A DNA stretch of 64,000 nucleotides from Oikopleura dioica (Eukaryota; Chordata; Appendicularia; Copelata; Oikopleuridae): contig OU015569.1 of the NCBI GenBank assembly GCA_907165135.1, forward strand, positions 11,656,501 to 11,720,500. The letters are read 5' to 3'. A program made the translations under genes and the position numbers. Positions 61,035-64,000 of this stretch are shown here, piece after piece; position 1 is the first letter of the stretch, and every line of letters starts with the position of its first letter. The notes below the pieces were generated by a model. The model saw nothing but the letters and a program-made list of their open reading frames with translations. It was not told the origin of the DNA and searched no databases.

Positions 61035-63809
61035 TCACCATTTAATGTCTTTGAACTGCAGCTGGTCGAGAACTTTGCAGGGTAGTTTTGGCAGCTCGTG
61101 GCGTAGGAAACTTTGGCGCTTTTATCGGAGCTCAAGATTGAACTTTTCTTAATAAAATATTCGTAGAAATGGATGAAAATTTGAGCGCCAGTTCCTGAAG
61201 CTTTTTTCGACAAGATTTAACAAAGGTGACTCTGGATAAATGCTTCAGCGATGTTGGCTTTTCCGTCATTTTCGCGATCTAAAATTTGTTGATTCTGATT
61301 TCAATGCTTTTTCTCAACCTGATTGTGAGCGTTTTCGTCGATGATCTGCTTGGTAAGGGAGCAGAGTTTCACGCCCGTTCGTTTGCTGAATTTGAAAATG
61401 TACGGAACCAGCCAGGAAGGCATCGCGGAGTTTTTTATGTTTTGCATTTTGATGCACCAGGGAACTGGAATCGGCTTTTTCATTCGATACAACTCTTCGT
61501 AGCTCGGGTGTTCTCCTTCGCCAAAAGGACATCTAAAGGAATGAAGACAATTTAGCGGCCATTCTGTTACTTGAAAAGGTGCTCCGCGTCGAGGCCCATC
61601 TGAAGCAGTTTCGTAATGAATCGATGGTCGGAAAGAGCGCTCGCAAAAGTGGTCGGAAAGTCGCCAACTTTCAAGTTGACTTCGTGGATATCCGCGCCGT
61701 GGAGGAGCAGCATGTCGAAAATGTCAAAATTGCTCGTTCCGACCGCCACGGTGATGCATTTCAAAGGATCTGAAAAGTCCAATGAACTTCTTTCTTTCTT
61801 ATTTTTTCCTGCCTAGGTCGACTTTTGCGCCGTGCTGGAGCAACAACTCGACCGCATCGTCGTCGTTGTTGTAGACCGCAAAGTAGAGCGCTGTTTTTCG
61901 CCCGTCCTTGTACATCAGTTGTTTGTCGTTGATGCAGTGGTTCGGGTCCCAGCCGTCTTCGAGCAGCAGTTCCATCGTGTAGTAGTTGTCGGCGCGGTCT
62001 TCCAGGCAGGAAATGACTGGGCTCAGGCCCGATTCTTTGTAAATTCGACGCTTTCACAAGTTGGAAACGCCTTCGATTTTCTTGAAAACATAGAAGACTA
62101 CGTTTAAAACCAATTTTCTACTGTGCGTTTTCCAACTTTGCTTGTTAGTAACTTTGGTGAGAAGAGCGACGATAGAAATGAAATCGCCCATCGCGGCAAG
62201 ATGAATGGGAGCTCGATTTCGCTTGTCCAAAGCATTCGGATTCGCGCCATTTTCCAATAGAATCTCGCACATTTTCAAATCGCCTCGCCGCGCGGCCTCG
62301 TGAAGAGGAGTCGCTGGATTCTGGGAGGAAGATTGAGCGATGCCTGCTTTTGCAGCTCGAAAATTGGCATTGATTAGGTGCTTACTAATGTTCTTATTCG
62401 AGCAATTTTAGTATAAAACTTTATTTATTAGTTTTGTCTTGAAAATTAAAATTTCTAAATATTTATTCGCATTATTTTTAGAGCCCTTATTTTTAGCCAA
62501 GCCAGTGAGTCGCTTTCCGTCTTTTTTATCTTTTAGTACCTCGGTGAATCCAGCGCGGCCGTGTTCCACATTCGCGCCTCGCTGAAGCAAAAGCTCGGCA
62601 CATTCGGTCGAGCCAGAAATCACAGCGGTAAAGAGAGGCGTCACTCCGAAACAATCGGCCGTGTCCAAGTCGACTCCGGACATGAGAAGGTTCACCAAAA
62701 TGCGCGAAGTCTTTTTCGCCGCCGCTTCGTGCAGCGGAGTCCAGCCGCGAATGCAAGGTTGCACGGCGCTTGCTCCCGCCTGCATCAAGCAAATCACCGT
62801 TTCGAGGTTTTCTTTCTCCACGGCCAGAAAAAGTGGCGTTTCCTGCCGGTAATTCGCGTAGTTGAGCAAAGAAGCATCGTCGAATGGATTTTCTACCGCT
62901 TCCGAGTAGCGGAGGATTAGCTCGCAGCCCTCTTAGAAAATGTCAATAGAAAGTGATACCCTTATTTTATTTCATAGAACAAAAAATTGGGGCTTAAAAT
63001 ATATTTATTTTAAAATTATTTATTAAATTTTTTCATTAAAATTTAATTTTTAAGATTAATTTTTTTATTTAAATTATTTTATTATTTTTATTTATTATTT
63101 TATTTATTTTTTATAAGAAAATTAGGGGAGGTGTCTGGAACCGACAAAAAAATTTCGACAAAATTTGCGTGGAAATTTTCAACCAATCAGAAACCTGGAT
63201 TCGGCAAACCGGCCAATCAGCAGCCGAGTAGCCGCCCACGCAAAATTTGTCGAAATTTTTTGTCTGTTCCAGACGCCATCCCGAAAATTAGGAATCTACT
63301 ACTTTGGTCGAAAAACGCCGAATATTGATGGCTACCCCCTTAGCACGGGAAAACTCAGTATTGAAATTGTTCCAAATCTGCAACAAAAGTTTCAGAGTTC
63401 ATCGCTTATTATTTTCGATAGAAGAAAATTAAGAAAATTATTTGAAATTATGTTTGATAAAAGAACTTTTCACTTATTATTGCCGATAAACAAACAAATG
63501 GGCATTTAATTTCTAAGGTGCTTCTATTTGTCTTTATCGAAGCTCCTCATTCGTAAAAAAAAGCTTACACCTGAAGCTATACCTTTGAAGTTAAGGCTGG
63601 CGGCTTCGCAAAGTGGCGGGTAACCCGAATGATCGCGCAGATAAATCATCTGATAAAGGCGTCAATTTATCGGTCTAAAAGTAAAGCCTTACCTTGGGAA
63701 ACTTTGAAATAATCGTCGCTAGGCATTCGGTGTGTTCCTTTCTGATCGCGTCAAAGACAGGATACCGATCTGCCTTTCCATTCTTCAGGCAATTACGAAG
63801 CGTCTCCAT
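61035..63809 (-). CDS. Ankyrin-repeat/SOCS-box protein, ASB14/15-like (5' end beyond window)
   Basis: Substrate receptor of Cullin-RING E3 ligases. Exons on the minus strand: 63809-63693, 63649-63583, 62931-62540, 62380-62153, 62050-61813, 61769-61571, 61532-61319, 61278-61195, 61118-61035. Ankyrin repeats: ETPLFLAVEKENLETVICLM, GWTPLHEAAAKKTSRILVNL, GVTPLFTAVISGSTECAELL, TPLHEAARRGDLKMCEILLE and others. Then the ASB14/15-type segment SGLSPVISCLE, LLLEDGWDPNHCIND, DGRKTALYFAVYNND. The SOCS box is PTSLKHLSRVTFVKSCRKKL and SFLRHELPKLPCKVL. The intron before the last exon (61194-61119) has a GA donor, and the one at 61812 a GC donor. More exons probably lie at 63840-64000 and beyond. Confidence 0.93.
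63117..63290. mobile_element. Family C hAT-like MITE, copy 3 (ASB intron)
   Basis: The element 63125-63282 (158 bp) begins GGGGAGGTGTCTGGAACCGA and ends inverted (TTCCAGACGCCATCCC). Exact 8-bp duplications GAAAATTA flank it (63117-63124; 63283-63290). Confidence 0.92.
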
Positions 63810-64000
63810 CTGAAGATCAAAATTAGCTCCTCATTTCCGATTGCTTACTTCCTGATGCTCATCTACCGATTTCATCAAAAATAGAGAGGATGTTCCATCT
63901 TTTTTTTACGAGAATATCTACCGGATGATCATTAACGTCAATCACAAAAGTTGGAGGGGAATTTCAAATTTACGAGAGTTACTTACGATGCTGGGATCGC

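Overview
This is eukaryotic, metazoan DNA. Most likely it comes from an appendicularian (larvacean) tunicate of the Oikopleura kind; this is inferred, not proven. Four things point there: confidently assembled introns are mostly 40-60 nt; several introns read best as GA-AG, a non-canonical class reported in larvaceans; short interstitial (TTAGGG)n tracts match the chordate telomere repeat; and genes lie very close together, in places like operon cistrons (17 nt between two coding regions at 42.90 kb). The proteins are clearly animal: KDEL receptor, SoxD, MIOX, ERGIC-3, claudin, TSSK kinase, ASB ankyrin/SOCS protein and C-type lectin.

Layout. 0-6.2 kb: end of a nuclear-looking gene, a small acidic membrane protein, a KDEL receptor, a PIN1-like parvulin and a membrane protein. 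6.2-17.9 kb: repeat-rich, with one ZZ-finger gene at 9.5-10.3 kb. 17.9-22.2 kb: a SoxD transcription factor. 22.2-28.2 kb: gene-poor and AT-rich. 28.2-41.6 kb: a small cistron, a helical/TPR-like protein, a secreted VWA protein, a TSSK-type kinase, a small anchored protein truncated by a transposon, and myo-inositol oxygenase. 42.8-50.3 kb: an operon-like pair, a divergent kinase-like gene and a C-type lectin, bracketed by two copies of a secreted Cys-rich gene. 50.7-63.8 kb: ERGIC-3, a GPI-anchored secreted protein, a GGQ-type release-factor-like protein, a claudin, two tandem RING genes, an intronless helix-hairpin-helix protein and an ASB14/15-like gene running towards the right edge.

Mobile DNA dominates what is not coding. 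Family A (core CTGGGCTCGGCAACCTG...AACCTGAGTCAGGGTC, inverted at the other end) has about 30 copies here, mostly in introns, and accounts for many of the introns longer than 100 nt. Three copies show clear target duplications (two of them 8 bp). Family C is a 158-bp element with 8-bp duplications (three copies). Two larger elements carry simple-repeat cores and start CAGAGTT; one more starts TAGGGCTGTG. All fit non-autonomous hAT transposons. Family B comprises fold-back repeats built on AAGGGTGTCACTGTGTTAAC; several palindromes hold a family A copy exactly at their centre.

Gene models were assembled by eye from reading frames and splice sites. Internal exons supported by protein homology are firm. 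First exons, and the ends of the PIN1-like, TSSK and small genes, are less certain. No tRNA, rRNA or CRISPR array was recognised.
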